DNA of 64,000 bases. Source: Kryptolebias marmoratus (Eukaryota > Chordata > Actinopteri > Cyprinodontiformes > Rivulidae). Below the pieces are notes generated by a model, which was given only the letters and a program-made list of their open reading frames with translations, made no database searches and had not been told where the DNA came from. The translations under genes and the position numbers were made by a program. Positions 38,191-49,520 of the stretch are shown piece after piece; within the stretch, counting starts at the first letter, position 1, and the number at the start of each line of letters is the position of its first letter. The stretch spans positions 20,339,083 to 20,403,082 of the forward strand of contig NC_051443.1 in NCBI RefSeq assembly GCF_001649575.2, in the 5' to 3' direction.

Positions 38191-39149
38191 TGCAGGTTCT
38201 AAAAGCCTTTTTTTTTGTTTGTTTTTGTTGTGGCCAGAATTTGTATAAAATGTGCTGCTATCTTCTGTGTGCTGTGTGCACTCTTAGAAAACTGATTTAA
38301 TTGGTTCATTTTCATTTAGTACATGAATGTTAACAAACAAAACAAAAGAATAGACAATTTTAGACAGATTCATTCAAAAAGTGGTTGCTAAAACTTTTCG
38401 TAAAATGGTGGTTTCTCTCTCTCTATCTCTTTCTTTTTTCTTACCTGCTTTATCCTGTTCAGGGTCAGTCAATAGCTCATCACAGGACAGTCATAGGACA
38501 ACATCTGAAAATGCATTACTGTTTTTAAATGTTTTTGACAGAAAAAGTAAGGATGCAGAAACTAGTTTCCAAACACTACCATGATTTCATTTCATTTAAA
38601 TGCTATTAAAAAGCCAGAACAGTTCAAGTAATTAGGGAACTGCTCTGCCACTGTAACAGGGTTGAAGGGAGTAAAAGGAATGCAGTAAACTGAAATAATC
38701 CACATGTAAAGGATTTTGGTTTGACGATATTATAGTCTGTGTCATGACATATGAAAACCAAGCTCCTTGATAATTTTCACTGTGAATGGATGTCATTTCT
38801 AATGCAATGTCTGTTGTCAAAACAAGAAATGGTGTTCATGTTACTCATCTAATACAGATACAAAAGGTAGAGCGGAACAACAGCATGTACACTTGTTTAA
38901 GGGGTGATTCAACCCACACCTCTACAATGAAAGCATGCATAGAAATTAAAAAAAAATTTTTTTTAGCTCAAATCAAACTTTCTGAGCTGCAGAGAGACCT
39001 GGCGCATCCATGTAGATTTATTAAAATGGCGTCACACAGACCCTGCACACAAGCGTACATAGAAACCACAGAATGGCTTAATAAGCAAACATGTCACAGC
39101 TGAGGGTTGTTGTGGTGTTTTGATAGCATAGTATACTGCTTGTATTTCT
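38191..39149. other. AT-rich non-coding stretch
   Basis: Includes a CTCT-rich patch at 38415-38435 and an open frame of 105 codons at 38786-39103 with no domain, splice or composition support. Confidence 0.4.
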
Positions 39150-39430
39150 TAGTTTCTCGTGTTTCTGTATGTTTATCCTAGTGGATTTTTGTATTTCCAT
39201 GGCCACTGTTTCCCTCAGCTCACGATTACTCACCCAGTACTCATGTTGTTCATTATCATCTTCCCAGCTGCCTCCATTCAGTAATCACCCTCCCCAATAC
39301 TTATACCTCTGTATGTTTTTTCTTTTTTGTCAGTTACTCTTTGTGGTTTTCAGGCTTCTCAGTTTGGTCTGATGTTTTGTTTCTTGTTCTGCTGTGTTAT
39401 CAAATTATTTGGATTTCAACCTGCCTGCAC
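39150..39430 (+). repeat. Family B dispersed repeat, copy B1
   Basis: Shows CATGGCCACTGTTTCCCTCAG, CCAGCTGCCTCCATTCAGTAA, CACCCTCCCCAATACTTATA and CTGATGTTTTGTTTCTTGTTC in that order. This resembles a dispersed repeat I have seen in fish genomes. CCAGCTGCCTCCATT is shared with B2 and TTTCCCTCAGCT with B3. The class is unknown and it is non-coding. Confidence 0.45.
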
Positions 39431-41666
39431 AGTAATTACCTGCAAATGTAGGCCTACCTCATACTACAGACATTACAAAAAAAGTTAAAACTGCTGTCAC
39501 ACATTTATATTTTAATTGGGAGATTGTAGACTTTCATAGAAACACAGAAAGTTGTGAAGGGGTATGGATGTAATAATTTGTTCTTTAAGTGCAACAACAA
39601 AAAATGTCAATTATGCCTTAATATTAGGATTAACTTTTCTTTTCTTTGACTCAGTGTCGTCTATCCTTTCCTAAAACATTGTAATTATGGTGCATTTTAT
39701 GTCAGCTGTCCGCTTGAAGTTTTATAATTATCTTAGATTATCTTATTTCCAATAGTACACTACTTAGCGTTAATGGTGGGAATTAGTCCCACGTGTATGG
39801 CTGTGTTGGTGAACATGTATTGCTGGTGATACAATGCATATAAAGAAGCAACTGAAACTACTTCACTTCAATGAAAGTGAACTATATCTTTAATAAATCT
39901 GGACAACTGGTAGTAGACAAATGAAACTGACCCATTATTTTAATACCTGCAACTTGTCCCAGTTCATTTCTATTGGCTGACATTTGAAAGTAATGCGGCA
40001 CTCCAGGTAAAATAACTATGCGCACAGAACAGAGTGAGAAAAGGCAGTGACACAGTTTGTGCAATCCAGGAGTTCAGTAAGTGAGCAGGGAGAGTCTGAG
40101 GACAACATTTGAATCAAAGCTTTTAAGTGCAAGCGTGCAAAATGTTTGGGGGTATGTTAAATCACCCTTTCTGTTTTATCGTTTGAACTCTCAGTTTTTG
40201 ATGTTGTAACGGCTCTACAAGAGCCAGGCACTTTTATTATCATGGAAATTGCTCCATCTTAACACTATATTCTTTCATGTTTGTGGACTGTTGTCCTTGA
40301 CTTCCAGCTCGAGCATATCCTCTCATGTTAGTGCTGTATCATCTTTCCTTAGACAAGTTTAATTTTTGCCACCTTCCAAGCTTTCCCCTCAGTCAGCCAT
40401 AGACCTTGAACAGGTCATCAGCACTACATTAGCTTTAATGGAGTCCTTTCATTCTGTTTATTATGCCTGTATATACTCTCTAAAACTACCTTATTATTCC
40501 TTCATCTTAAAATGAACAAATAAAACTGCTGCTCTGGAGAGCATAAAGTACATGTAAGTAACATCAAAATTATGGCACTGCACATAAAGAAGCTGTAAAA
40601 GCAAAGTATTGTGTTTTTCTTAGAGATTTGTGGGGAAAGAATTTAGTCACAGACAAAAGTGCTTCTCTTGGCACGATGACTCTCCAATCAAGAACAAACA
40701 CAGTCAATGTGAAAATGACACAGTAAATACAACACCCCTGTATGAACTTGGCTGTCAATGTGAAAAGCCTTTTAATGAGTCGAGGCAAAGCTTCACTTGT
40801 TTTCATTGAAGATCACAATGTTCTGGAGAGGAAAATCAACAAGATAATCTTGTTGTTTTATTCATATTTCACGGTTTTGAACAAAACAGAAAACAATGAC
40901 CTGTTTAACAGCTACATTTGCACATTTTAATGTAGTACAGAACTAGTACATCAGATATTCTGCTTTTATTACTGTAATCTTTAGAATTGTTCCCTGTTTA
41001 TATGAGCATTTATTACCTTTAAAGTCTTTTTATGCAAAATATAGTTCCAGAGTGCACATACTGGAAATAAGGCATTTGAGCTACTAGATTTTTGTTCATC
41101 CATGATGATAATGGATGTCATTCTAACTACAAATCATTTTTAAAAAATGCTTTTAAGTTGGTCAGGGCTGACCTTAATAACAGTAGTATAATCACCATTT
41201 CATCTTTATTTTGCTGTAAATGGTGTTTGGTATACAAAACACACAGATATAATACAGTCTCTTAAGTATTACTGTGCAATAAATAAAGTAAACAGGCCCT
41301 TGGATGGACTTGTGGTCTATCTTCTGATTTACAACAACTGAGACAGGCCCCAGTTTATCCATGATGCTGCACAGTACAAAACAGGCATGACAAATTATTT
41401 CATGAAATATGAAAATATACAAAAATGCACTTATATGCACTGCTAAATGCAGTAAAACTTAGAATGACCAAATAATTAAAACTGTTAGTCAAAAATGACA
41501 CGGCTCAAGTATCTCACCTTACTTTTTAAATGTAAACATTTTATTTACAAATGTAGTATACCCAACTTTTTAATTTTTTTTCATTGTATTAGATGTAAAG
41601 TTTGTCAGGATGACTTGCCAAAAAGAACAGAATAGAAACATTTAACAAAGGCTGGTAACAAAATCA
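39431..41666. other. AT-rich non-coding stretch
   Basis: No recognisable gene, transposon or structured repeat. Short overlapping open frames only. Confidence 0.5.
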
Positions 41667-41755
41667 ATCCATCCATCCATCCATCCATCCATCCATCCAT
41701 CCATCCATCCATCCATCCATCCATCCATCCATCCATCCATCCATCCATCCATCCA
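41667..41755. repeat. (ATCC)n tetranucleotide array running into gap 1
   Basis: About 22 perfect CCAT/ATCC units up to the first N. The array is open-ended, so its true length is unknown. Minus-strand translation gives repeated GWMD, which is spurious. Confidence 0.97.
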
Positions 41756-42529
41756 NNNNNNNNNNNNNNNNNNNNNNNNNNNNNNNNNNNNNNNNNNNNN
41801 NNNNNNNNNNNNNNNNNNNNNNNNNNNNNNNNNNNNNNNNNNNNNNNNNNNNNNNNNNNNNNNNNNNNNNNNNNNNNNNNNNNNNNNNNNNNNNNNNNNN
41901 NNNNNNNNNNNNNNNNNNNNNNNNNNNNNNNNNNNNNNNNNNNNNNNNNNNNNNNNNNNNNNNNNNNNNNNNNNNNNNNNNNNNNNNNNNNNNNNNNNNN
42001 NNNNNNNNNNNNNNNNNNNNNNNNNNNNNNNNNNNNNNNNNNNNNNNNNNNNNNNNNNNNNNNNNNNNNNNNNNNNNNNNNNNNNNNNNNNNNNNNNNNN
42101 NNNNNNNNNNNNNNNNNNNNNNNNNNNNNNNNNNNNNNNNNNNNNNNNNNNNNNNNNNNNNNNNNNNNNNNNNNNNNNNNNNNNNNNNNNNNNNNNNNNN
42201 NNNNNNNNNNNNNNNNNNNNNNNNNNNNNNNNNNNNNNNNNNNNNNNNNNNNNNNNNNNNNNNNNNNNNNNNNNNNNNNNNNNNNNNNNNNNNNNNNNNN
42301 NNNNNNNNNNNNNNNNNNNNNNNNNNNNNNNNNNNNNNNNNNNNNNNNNNNNNNNNNNNNNNNNNNNNNNNNNNNNNNNNNNNNNNNNNNNNNNNNNNNN
42401 NNNNNNNNNNNNNNNNNNNNNNNNNNNNNNNNNNNNNNNNNNNNNNNNNNNNNNNNNNNNNNNNNNNNNNNNNNNNNNNNNNNNNNNNNNNNNNNNNNNN
42501 NNNNNNNNNNNNNNNNNNNNNNNNNNNNN
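41756..42529. other. Assembly gap 1 (774 N)
   Basis: Run of N between the ATCC array and a CA array. Frames drawn through it are meaningless. Confidence 0.99.
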
Positions 42530-42542
42530 CACACACACACAC
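42530..42542. repeat. (CA)n edge of a microsatellite beyond gap 1
   Basis: Six CA units remain visible. The rest, if any, is in the gap. Confidence 0.9.
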
Positions 42543-43754
42543 CCTCGTCATATTTTTGGGCCCTCCAGGTTTGAAAGTATTTCATTCAGTGAGCAGTTCA
42601 GATTTGCAAGAGAAAACTGTGCCACACTTTAGCTCAAACTAAAACTATCCAGCTTTCTCTTCAGTACCTCCTCGCAACTGTAACTTCAAACCGTGCTGCA
42701 TTCTTTACGCCTTCGAAGCGACAGGTGAAAACCTTTTGAAGTACTGCACTTTGCTCGGGCAATTAACTGCAAATTATCAGCAGAAGTGAGATATTTCACT
42801 TACTTTCGAAAAGAAATGTACCAATATTGTTCTAATAGTGCTTTGACTAGCATTTCATCTTCCAACTATAAAATCAGACTCATTTTTGGCATTCTTTCAT
42901 ATTTTTTCTGTTTGTCGTTGAATATTTTGTTCAAAAAACCACATTGTTACCATTTAAATTAGCCTGTAAAAGCAAATATTCACAACAGACTCAATAAGCT
43001 TAAAAAAACCTTAACCTGTGATGGAGAACTCACAATGTAAGTGTCATTAGGGTTATATCTGGTCTCCGTAAATATTATGTTCATTAGTGTTAGTGTAGTG
43101 CTAGTACAGTGGTGTTTTAATAACTTGGTAAAACTGATCTTGCGTATTTGCACTCAACATTTGCAGCACGTTTTATTCCTAATGAGAACACAAATAGCCT
43201 TCTGAGGGTTTTGTTTTAAGATGGCCATTTAAGCCAGAGTTGCCTCTCTGAAAAAAGGCACCTGGTAACAGTTACAGGTGAACAACAGACCCCAAAACAT
43301 TTATTGACGGTGGCACTGACAGTTTAGGCTAACGAAGCAGAGGGCTGCATGCTTGATGGCACTGTTGCTAATTGGATGGATTATCTCATCACAGCCCTAA
43401 ATCATACTAATTAGATTGTACAGGCAGATTTAAAGATGAATGTGGGGAGATTAAAGGTAAGAACTGGATGCTCATGAAAAGACATCTTTTTTCAAACCCA
43501 TGGTTGCCTTTATTTGGCCCCATTAGTTGATACAGTAGCTTTAAATTAACTAGCTGACATCGTAAAAATTTTAGGATAAGCTGCTTATAACTAATATTAG
43601 ATATGAAATCCAGAACAGCCAGGGTGATTGAGAATGTATTTTAAATCAAATTGTTTTAAAGCTAAAAGATTAAATGAGATGAGAGTTAAATGTATACAAA
43701 ATATTAAAAAATAATTAAAAAATATAAAAAGTAAACTTGCATGACTATATTAAA
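42543..43754. other. Non-coding stretch with a CNE-like block
   Basis: The 43,330-43,470 part contains ATTGGATGGATTATCTC and ACTAATTAGATTG (homeodomain-type cores) followed by a donor-like AAAG/GTAAGA at 43455. Nothing coding is supported. Confidence 0.4.
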
Positions 43755-43935
43755 TGCCTTTTTAGATGCCAAAGTTTTAAACAAAGATCTTAAGCAACCT
43801 GTTAGGTCTTAAAAGTATATATTTGGACAACTCTCAGTTACGACCACACCACATGTTAGCAGACAAACAAGCCCAATGACAAATGCAAGGAATTACATTA
43901 TCACCCACCTTTCAGGGTGGCAAGCAATAAAAATA
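43755..43935 (+). repeat. Family A dispersed repeat, copy A6 (internally deleted, with 3' end)
   Basis: Begins AAAGTTTTAAACAAAGATC (also seen in A8), continues ACTCTCAGTTACGACCACACC, then jumps directly to GTTAGCAGACAAACAAGC and ends with the hairpin CCCACCTTTCAGGGTGG and CAAGCAATAAA. The central CCATCTTGAATT and TGTAGATCTGCATCC blocks are missing. Confidence 0.7.
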
Positions 43936-44519
43936 GTAAATGTTACAGATTTTTTTTATTTTATTATAAAAAGTGAAATTTGGTTGTTTGTTTTTTGCCC
44001 TTATTATTATCCTTACTTTTTGACATCTTGTAAAATTTGAACATATTTATTCCTTCATGGTATTTCCAAATGTGACTTTTGTTTTAAATTCAAATAAATG
44101 TTGTATCTGCACAAAAGTTGCACAATCTGCTTTAGAAATGATGTGCAACTTTATGGCTCAATTTCTACTAAGCTCTTTTAGGAATTAGTGCCAAGACGAG
44201 CAGAGGCATTAACAGACAAACTTTAACAGAACTAATCTGAGACACAGCCATCGATCTCACTCTAAACATGCTCCAATGATTCATTTGCAATCAGCTAAAG
44301 TGCCTGTTTATTTTCATAACTTTCCCTTTGTAGCATTAACACTGATGAAGTTTCCAATTAAATATTTCAACCTTGAGACATAGTTAATAAATTCTTTTAC
44401 CAGTTGCAAGGCATTAAATATGCACTTCCATCTAAACATCAGCTTAATAAATAAATAAATAAGGACCTAACATTCCTTGAAGAAGTGCATCTCCCACTGC
44501 TGTTTGTGGTCAAACCTTG
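43936..44519. other. AT-rich non-coding stretch
   Basis: An AAAT run lies at 44447-44462. Nothing else recognised. Confidence 0.5.
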
Positions 44520-44730
44520 TGAGCAACAACGATCTCATAGGATATTGTGATATCTTGCGAGATTCACGTGATCCATTTGCACTTCAAGCATGTGTTGTGA
44601 ATGACTGTGAGCTACTATCACACCAAGTTTGAGCTTGATATCTGTAAAACCCACAGCTCACTTAGCAAAGCGAACACACAGACGATGTTGCTTTCCCTTC
44701 AACTTCAGCAGGGGGCGATAATAAATCCAC
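44520..44730 (+). repeat. Family A dispersed repeat, copy A7 (5' block plus 3' end)
   Basis: Has the 5' block GATATTGTGATATCTTGCGAG, TTCAAGCATGTGTTGTGAATG and GCTACTATCACACC, then GATATCTGTAAAACC, then a jump to ACACACAGACGATGTTGC and a 3' end GCAGGGGGCGATAATAA. The 5' block is closely shared with A3. Confidence 0.7.
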
Positions 44731-47590
44731 ACACTCTCCTGCCATTTTTGAAATAGAAACACACACTCATACACACACAAGGAAAATAAAGGAGTTCAGA
44801 TCACGGCCAGTGGTCTCAAGGTCTAATCTACCTCTCCTATAATTCCTTTGAAGATATGAAAGGACACATTTTCTGAGTGACACCGGAGTACTCAACGGGC
44901 TCCAAGTTCCCATTTGTTTGAATTAAAATTAGAGAATCAGACTCCCGCAGGGTCCAAGTGTTTAATGGTTACTGACAAGTTTTAATGCAGCTGTGGCTGT
45001 TCGCCAAGGCCTCAGTTTCAAAGCACATCTAATTTTCTCCTGTGGGCTCTGTGCGCCTCTGAATTTTGTCATCCAGGCCTTGAACTGAAGGCTGTGTCTG
45101 TTAGACTTCTGAAGTAGGTCCATACGCTTTACTTTGCAACCAAATGCAATCATGATGTGACTGTGTCAAAAAAAAAACAACATTTTTGAAGATCAAAACC
45201 TTCAAGCCGTGTATAGCTAGTGTGGCCAGACGCCTGCACCAATAATTTGAGAATTCTGTCATTTTTGCATAATCTTATTGGCATCCCACACTGAGCATAT
45301 CCGTTCACATTGCCTCTCTTACTAACAATAAAACATAGACTTTTAGTTTATCTGTGGAAAGCTTGAAATAATGAAAAAATAATCTGTTTACATGTGACAG
45401 TTTACCCAGCTGTTCTACTGTTTCACTAGATCATATCAATGCTGAATGTTTTTTTTTTTTTTGCTTTTGTTATTTGTTGTCATGTCAAACTCTTTAAAGT
45501 TAAACTGTGAAAGTTTGAATCAGTCACTTTAATAGCTTACTATAATACAAAATATGACAGGGTATGTTTTCTGATGTAGCTGCTTAATGTACATACTGCA
45601 TCATTTTTTAAAATTTTTTTTAGTTGTGTCAATGCCTCCTTGATCAATATTTTCATTAAACATACACTGACATCGTGTGGGACACGAGCCACATCTGGCT
45701 TATTAGCCATCTCCTTATGTACCACAGCAGTTCATTGAAAATTCAGCTATCAAATATCATTTATTCTGCACACAAATCTAAAATCTCTGCTTTTGAAGGA
45801 AAGTGGCCTTTCACTTTAGCCTCTGTGTGTCTGCTGCACAGCTATTCTGTGTTGTTAATTTGATGTCAGGTGGAAAAAACAATGACTGAGTTTATTTCTA
45901 CAAACTGCCAATGGAAAGGGGAAATGCAGATTTGCACCATGTGGCCTCAGTGTTGAGATCCTTTGAACAGTTTGACTTGAATGTTTATGAAGTACTTCAT
46001 GCATGCAGAACCACTTAGTGGACGCTTTTAAATATCCTCATGACACAAGATGTGACTAAGTGGTGTTTGTGTCTGATGCAAGAAACCAGAGCATGACTGG
46101 TAGTAAATGACATGAAATGATGGTTTATCAACATCCATTTGACTTACTAATGATGACACAAACCTTTCTGTCAATATGAGAAAATGATTACAGATGGAAA
46201 GAGACAGAGAAACATACATTTGCATTTGTTATAGGTATTTTATTGCTTTTTAAATTGCTGAAAAACAACCATAAATAAAACATGGAGTGTTTTTTTGTTT
46301 TGTTTTGTTTTTTTTCTGAGCCATTATCTTATTTTGATGAAATTACTTTCAGAAAATCCTATATAATATTAAATATAATATTAATAATATATAATCCTGT
46401 TTTTTTTTTCTTTCTTTTTTAGTCAGAGAAAGACAGTATAATCCAACAACCTGACTATGATTGTCTGTCATTTAGTGGGGGAAACAATGGACAAGACCTC
46501 TGGTGTAAGAAATGCTGCTTTAGGGGCCACAGATTGATTTTGAAAGGCTGACAGATGTGCACTCTGCTGCCTTAAAGATTGTAGAGGCTGCACTACTACC
46601 CCATGTGGTTCAGAGCCCCATGACATTGATCAAGTCACACTTTAAAGGTTGGCAAAATGAAGCCATCTGATCCATTCTTCAAAAGCAAGACATTTGGGAT
46701 TTGGTCGTAAATTTGTTTTACCTCCCAAAACTTGGAGATATGTTCATGTTCTCAACGAAATAAAATAAGCAAAGCTTGCCTGCAAGGTAAATTGTAGGTA
46801 GATTGAAAAACCATTTGTACAGTGCTGGTAGGTGCAATGTTTTAAAGGAACTTTGACACTTAGTGTCATTTGGTCACCAACTACAATTTTTCTTAGACAA
46901 ACACTTTCTGACTGCATGCTTCACCTGCAATGGTCGCTTAACAGACTTTTCTTTCAGCTGATTGTTTTACTACTAAAAGATAATAAAACCAGAGATGCTT
47001 TGCTTGGCCTCCAAATACAAGAGGAGACTGACCATGTTTTTTTTTTTTTTGTGGAAACTATAAATTTTATACCCATAAAAATAGAATCTTTAAACTGCTC
47101 GAGACAAAACTAAGTCTGAAATAACCTCTCAGCCCATTTTCATTTTCATTCAGGAAATATTTTGCTTACGTAAGGAAAGTTAACATATTAAATCATCAAA
47201 TCGGTTAAAAGGTCAATTTTTTGTTTGTTTGTTTGTTTGTTTTTCTATAAAGAAAATAGAGTCGGTATGGTAATCTTGGCTACCCAGCTCCCTGTTAATG
47301 TCAGCCCTGAATCTGTATGCCGAACACACACCACAAACAGAAAATAGAGAGGAGTGAGGTCTTTTAAAAGTTAAAGCTTTGCCAGCAAAACAATTGCTCC
47401 TCAACTAAGATTTATGTTGTTGTGATATAGACTGGAGAGCATATGCATCATATAGCTCAGTGTTAAAGAAATATTGAAAATATTATAAAATACTGTGTAG
47501 CTTTTACCTCATATTGAGGTAATACGTATACTGTATTGTATGTCCATATATTATTGTCTCTGCATCAAAAAAAGCAAACAGGTCGCTCTT

Positions 47591-47591
<1 letters not shown>
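44731..47591. other. AT-rich non-coding stretch
   Basis: Contains T-rich runs near 45450 and 46290-46312, an AT-only palindromic patch near 46360-46395, and a (GTTT)n run at 47221-47244. No gene or transposon recognised. Confidence 0.45.

Positions 47592-47660
<69 letters not shown>
47592..47660. repeat. (TA)n microsatellite, 5' flank of a LINE insertion
   Basis: About 69 bases of TA/AT with one GT interruption near 47616. It abuts the truncated LINE, and a second TA run follows the LINE at 48679-48689. Confidence 0.97.
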
Positions 47661-47663
<3 letters not shown>

Positions 47664-47676
47664 AGCTTCCGAGCTT

Positions 47677-48606
47677 AAGACTCGGAAGCTACTAACCATG
47701 CATGGAGGGTTCCACCCCAAATCCAGCATCCTGAGACTGTACACAAGCCGTAAGGACGGCGGCAGAGGACTAGTGAGTGTGAGAACCACTGTCCAGGATG
47801 AAACATCCAAGATCCATAAATACATCAAGGACAAGGCCTCAACAGACAATGTACTCAGCGAATGTCTCAGACAGTGGGGAACAGAGGACGAGGTGCTGGA
47901 GGTAGCATCATGGGAGGACAAGCCCTTACATGGGATGTACCACCGACAAATAACTGAAGTGGCTGATATCGGGAAATCCTACCAANNNNNNNNNNNNNNN
48001 NNNNNNNNNNNNNNNNNNNNNNNNNNNNNNNNNNNNNNNNNNNNNNNNNNNNNNNNNNNNNNNNNNNNNNNNNNNNNNNNNNNNNNNNNNNNNNNNNNNN
48101 NNNNNNNNNNNNNNNNNNNNNNNNNNNNNNNNNNNNNNNNNNNNNNNNNNNNNNNNNNNNNNNNNNNNNNNNNNNNNNNNNNNNNNNNNNNNNNNNNNNN
48201 NNNNNNNNNNNNNNNNNNNNNNNNNNNNNNNNNNNNNNNNNNNNNNNNNNNNNNNNNNNNNNNNNNNNNNNNNNNNNNNNNNNNNNNNNNNNNNNNNNNN
48301 NNNNNNNNNNNNNNNNNNNNNNNNNNNNNNNNNNNNNNNNNNNNNNNNNNNNNNNNNNNNNNNNNNNNNNNNNNNNNNNNNNNNNNNNNNNNNNNNNNNN
48401 NNNNNNNNNNNNNNNNNNNNNNNNNNNNNNNNNNNNNNNNNNNNNNNNNNNNNNNNNNNNNNNNNNNNNNNNNNNNNNNNNNNNNNNNNNNNNNNNNNNN
48501 NNNNNNNNNNNNNNNNNNNNNNNNNNNCATCTCAGTCCAGAAATGTGCAGTTCTAGGCACAGCCAAGATACTGCGCAGAACCCTCAAGCTCCCAGGCCTC
48601 TGGTAG
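47677..48606 (+). CDS. LINE polyprotein C-terminal fragment (reverse transcriptase side), partial, with gap
   Basis: The frame opens at AAG ACT CGG (47677) as KTRKLLTMHGGFHPKSS and runs about 103 codons intact to gap 2. It resumes in the same frame after the 542-base gap as ISVQKCAVLGTAKILRR and stops at TAG (48604-48606). The 5' truncation removes the reverse transcriptase catalytic core and the initiation codon. The in-frame ATG at 47536 lies in flanking DNA and is not the element's start. No stop or frameshift is seen in the visible 380 or so coding bases, suggesting a fairly recent insertion. It cannot be autonomous because the catalytic domain is absent. Confidence 0.7.
   Translation, partial: KTRKLLTMHGGFHPKSSILRLYTSRKDGGRGLVSVRTTVQDETSKIHKYIKDKASTDNVLSECLRQWGTEDEVLEVASWEDKPLHGMYHRQITEVADIGKSYQXXXXXXXXXXXXXXXXXXXXXXXXXXXXXXXXXXXXXXXXXXXXXXXXXXXXXXXXXXXXXXXXXXXXXXXXXXXXXXXXXXXXXXXXXXXXXXXXXXXXXXXXXXXXXXXXXXXXXXXXXXXXXXXXXXXXXXXXXXXXXXXXXXXXXXXXXXXXXXXXXXXXXXXXXXXXXXXXXXXXXISVQKCAVLGTAKILRRTLKLPGLW
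47986..48527. other. Assembly gap 2 (542 N) inside the LINE
   Basis: Run of N. The LINE frame matches on both sides. The hidden part should hold the CCHC and endonuclease region of the family. Confidence 0.99.
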
Positions 48607-48672
48607 AGGACCCGAGCTCAGAGGATGAAACAAAGACCACCCGCGGAGGGTGAGAAGGGAATTTTTTTTTTA

Positions 48673-49082
48673 TTTTTTATATATATATAGTACAAATTTA
48701 GAAATTATGTTATTTATGAGACACTTTTATGACCGGATATAATGTGAACATGACATTAATGAATTATACAGGTTTTTCAATTCCTATCTGTCTCTGGTAC
48801 CACATCTGGTGGCTCTGAATCTTTATTATGGCACCCTAAAAATGCTAATCCTAAAAGCTGCTTTTAATGTGTTTCCTCTAAAATTAATCGGGCATACCTG
48901 CATCAACAGTAAAGCAATACTTGCCCTGCAGTGTAAATGAGTAAACAGACTTTTTAATGTCCATGCGAAAAATAAACAGCAATGAACTACATTTAAAAAA
49001 TAGACAGCAGTACAATTTTTATCTCGCACAAAAGATACAAAGTAGAATTACTTGAAGGAATACACATCACCTGCTGCCTTAC
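48673..49082. other. TA remnant and AT-rich non-coding stretch
   Basis: A TATATATATA run (48679-48689) forms the 3' flank of the LINE. The rest has no recognised feature. Confidence 0.5.
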
Positions 49083-49295
49083 ATGTCAGAGTTTTAAACA
49101 AAGATGTGTGATCTTATTAGTATGAGATAGAGATAATTCAGCTACGATCACACTGAATTTTAGATCAGTATCTGTAAAACTGACTGAGGTATAGCCATGT
49201 TTGTGTTGCTGAAGTGGATTAGCTGAGGTGGCCATTTTGAATCTGGTTGCCTCTGAGTTGTAGTCGTACATCCAGCAATTCCTTTCATTAAAATA
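49083..49295 (+). repeat. Family A dispersed repeat, copy A8
   Basis: Starts CAGAGTTTTAAACAAAGATG, then ATTCAGCTACGATCACACTG, TTTTAGATCAGTATCTGTAAA, ACTGAGGTATAGCCATG, GGTGGCCATTTTGAATCTGG, GAGTTGTAGTCGTACATCCA and TTTCATTAAAAT. It is close in block order to A5 and A3 and is cut before the 3' hairpin. Confidence 0.75.
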
Positions 49296-49319
49296 TCTCT
49301 CTTTCTCTCTCTCTCTCTC
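49296..49319. repeat. (CT)n microsatellite
   Basis: CT dinucleotide run with one TT interruption at the 3' edge of family A copy A8. Confidence 0.92.
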
Positions 49320-49344
49320 ACTGTCAGATCATTGTATTAGCTTC

Positions 49345-49520
49345 TGCTCCTGTTTGGTGTGTGCCTTGTTTATTGTTCCTTAATCCTTTTGTACTTTGTA
49401 GTCATGGATTTTCTGTCCTGCAGTGCTTTTTGATTTGATTTTAACTTAGCAACTGAGAACGTTTAGCTTCCTATCCAGCTGCCTCCATTAAGTCCTGCGT
49501 TTGGATCCACCTTGTGACAG
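49345..49520 (+). repeat. Family B dispersed repeat, copy B2 (3' part)
   Basis: Contains GATTTTCTGTCCTGCAGTGC, CCAGCTGCCTCCATTAAGTCC and GGATCCACCTTGTGACAGAG. The middle motif is shared with B1. The last motif is the usual 3' end I associate with this fish repeat. Confidence 0.4.

Larger units (their letters stand above)
47664..48672 (+). mobile_element. 5'-truncated LINE, probable R4/Dong (Rex6-like) type
   Basis: The 3' part of a non-LTR retrotransposon: the C-terminal coding region, a stop at 48604-48606, and a short 3' untranslated stretch ending in a T-rich tail, all embedded in TA dinucleotides. The conserved translations TRKLLTMHGGFHPKSS, GGRGLVSVRTT, LHGMYHRQI and GTAKILRRTLKLPGLW are features I associate with a widespread fish and invertebrate LINE family whose C-terminus carries a CCHC knuckle and a restriction-like endonuclease. 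That segment falls inside gap 2, so the clade assignment is inference. Insertion into simple repeats suits the R4/Dong lineage. Confidence 0.75.

Noticed and set aside
41605..42585. Three long minus-strand frames across gap 1 (GWMD repeats)
   Set aside because: Made of N and a tetranucleotide array.
47979..48587. Minus-strand 202-codon frame across gap 2
   Set aside because: Shadow of the plus-strand LINE reading frame plus N.
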